Below are positions 63,079 through 64,000 of a stretch of 64,000 bases of DNA, in pieces; position 1 is the first letter of the stretch, and each line of letters starts with the position of its first letter. The stretch is from NCBI GenBank assembly GCA_031771865.1, contig JASISA010000007.1, positions 372,001 through 436,000 on the forward strand. Reading direction: 5' to 3'. The translations under genes were made by a program, and so were the position numbers. The notes below the pieces were generated by a model. It searched no databases. It saw only the letters and a program-made list of their open reading frames with translations, and was not told the origin of the DNA. Source of the DNA: Nothophaeocryptopus gaeumannii (Eukaryota > Ascomycota > Dothideomycetes > Mycosphaerellales > Mycosphaerellaceae).

Positions 63079-64000
63079 ATGCCTGGACCAAACCGAAATG
63101 CACCTCCAGCTCATCCATCTTCACGAGCTTGGCTTACGTTGATAACAAAAGCGTCATACCTACCTGGCCTTGCTGTACTGCTCGACTCCCTCTACAAGCA
63201 TGAATCAAAGCATCCCATCATCGTACAATACACTACAAGTCTGCCGGTGTGGGGGATCGAGTGCCTTGCGCACCTTTCCAGCGTCTACCCGCTGTGCCAT
63301 CCCCAGCAAGTCGATCCGATTGCACTTCCAAACGGTCTTGAGCCAGTCGCAGCTCGATTCCGAGATACCCTGACCAAGCTCCGAGCTTTCCAGCCACTTG
63401 ACGACCAGGATATTACAGCAATCGGGCTAGACAGAGCACCAGAGCAGATATGCTTTCTTGATGCAGACATCCTGATCCTTCGGAATCTGGACGATATCTT
63501 CGATATTCCCCGTCCCGGACCAGACTGGATCGCAACATGCCACGCCTGTGTATGCAACATCGATGGAGATCCCATGGCGCCTCCAGAATATTCCATCGAA
63601 AATTGCCCGTGTACACCGCTCGTTCATCCTGAGGGGCTGGACGCGCCGCTCGAAGCATTGGTGCCGAGGACCGAGGGTCAGAGGAAGACATATCGGCTGA
63701 TCAACTCTGGTGTCTTCGTCTGCACGCCTTCAAAGGAGCTCTGGGAGAGGATCGAGACGTTTAGAATGACTGATCCAAGAGTGAATACCTTCAAGTTTCC
63801 GGATCAGGACTTTCTTGTTGAGTTTTTCAAGGACCAATGGATACCTATTGGATGGCAGTATAATGCTATCAAGACACATAGATACTGGCACAAAGCTGCG
63901 TGGAGAGACGAAGAGGTGAGGGCTCTGCATTATATCATCGACAAGCCTTGGGAGAGAAGGACTGGAGAGGGCGAGACCGCCGGGTATCTTGAGCGTGATG
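63079..64000 (+). CDS. GT8-family glycosyltransferase (glycogenin/galactinol synthase-like), partial
   Basis: Open from ATG 63079 to the right edge without a stop (307 codons), so the 3' end is missing. The N-terminus reads 'SSRAWLTLITKASYLPGLAV' and 'LLDSLYKHESKHPIIVQYTT', the first Rossmann unit of GT8 enzymes. The manganese-binding D-x-D is in 'EQICFLDADILILRNLDDIF'. 'YRLINSGVFVCTPSKELWER' and 'FPDQDFLVEFFKDQWIPIGW' are the conserved acceptor-side and donor-side motifs. Such enzymes transfer glucose or galactose from UDP-sugars. The acceptor here is unknown. No intron is apparent in the visible part. Confidence 0.88.
   Translation, partial: MPGPNRNAPPAHPSSRAWLTLITKASYLPGLAVLLDSLYKHESKHPIIVQYTTSLPVWGIECLAHLSSVYPLCHPQQVDPIALPNGLEPVAARFRDTLTKLRAFQPLDDQDITAIGLDRAPEQICFLDADILILRNLDDIFDIPRPGPDWIATCHACVCNIDGDPMAPPEYSIENCPCTPLVHPEGLDAPLEALVPRTEGQRKTYRLINSGVFVCTPSKELWERIETFRMTDPRVNTFKFPDQDFLVEFFKDQWIPIGWQYNAIKTHRYWHKAAWRDEEVRALHYIIDKPWERRTGEGETAGYLERD

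Noticed and set aside
1..64000. CRISPR arrays, prokaryotic operons, ribosome binding sites or plasmid origins
   Set aside because: Introns, tRNA introns and gene families show this is nuclear fungal DNA; no regularly spaced repeat array was seen.

Overview
The window looks like nuclear DNA of a filamentous ascomycete, most likely a dothideomycete. Protein-coding genes carry short introns (about 50-150 nt) with GTRNGT donors, CTAAC/CTGAC-like branch points and YAG acceptors. Gene content includes a HET-domain protein, an FlbC-type C2H2 regulator, a GPI-anchored Cys-rich wall protein, a Zn2Cys6 factor and a UDP-rhamnose pathway. I assigned the order from gene content only; nothing here fixes the species. 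Exon junctions were read by hand and checked for frame.

Layout. 0-16 kb: a Qdr/DHA1-type MFS transporter, the ER SNARE Ufe1, a small Zn2Cys6 factor, TRM82, a YDJ1-type Hsp40, a GNAT-type acetyltransferase, a repeat-rich degenerate stretch, then ribosomal stalk protein P0. 16-22 kb: a HET-domain gene with a one-base frameshift, followed by a compact three-gene set for UDP-rhamnose: epimerase/reductase, a TPT-family nucleotide-sugar transporter, and a 4,6-dehydratase of six exons including a 10-nt one. The transporter and dehydratase share a 256-bp divergent promoter. 22-30 kb: an FlbC-like C2H2 regulator with about 5 kb of gene-free DNA upstream. 30-35 kb: mitochondrial genes NDUFAF7, an MCY1-like cysteine synthase and RCF2, then a small unknown gene.

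35-40 kb is sparse. It holds a tRNA-Gly(GCC) gene interrupted twice: by an ordinary anticodon-loop intron and by a 56-nt insert in the variable loop that has the donor, branch point and acceptor of a spliceosomal intron. 40-49 kb holds accessory genes: a GPI-anchored protein, a five-TM membrane protein, a P450 relic, an unknown gene with a frame problem, a secreted repeat protein and a mitochondrial coiled-coil protein. 49-64 kb holds ORC4, two C2H2 proteins of similar architecture, a Q-rich relic with a damaged intron donor, a GST pseudogene, a tRNA-Trp-like gene with a weakened anticodon stem, and a GT8 glycosyltransferase cut by the right edge.

The two observations most worth following up are the tRNA-Gly with the GT-AG insert and the UDP-rhamnose cluster with its own candidate transporter.
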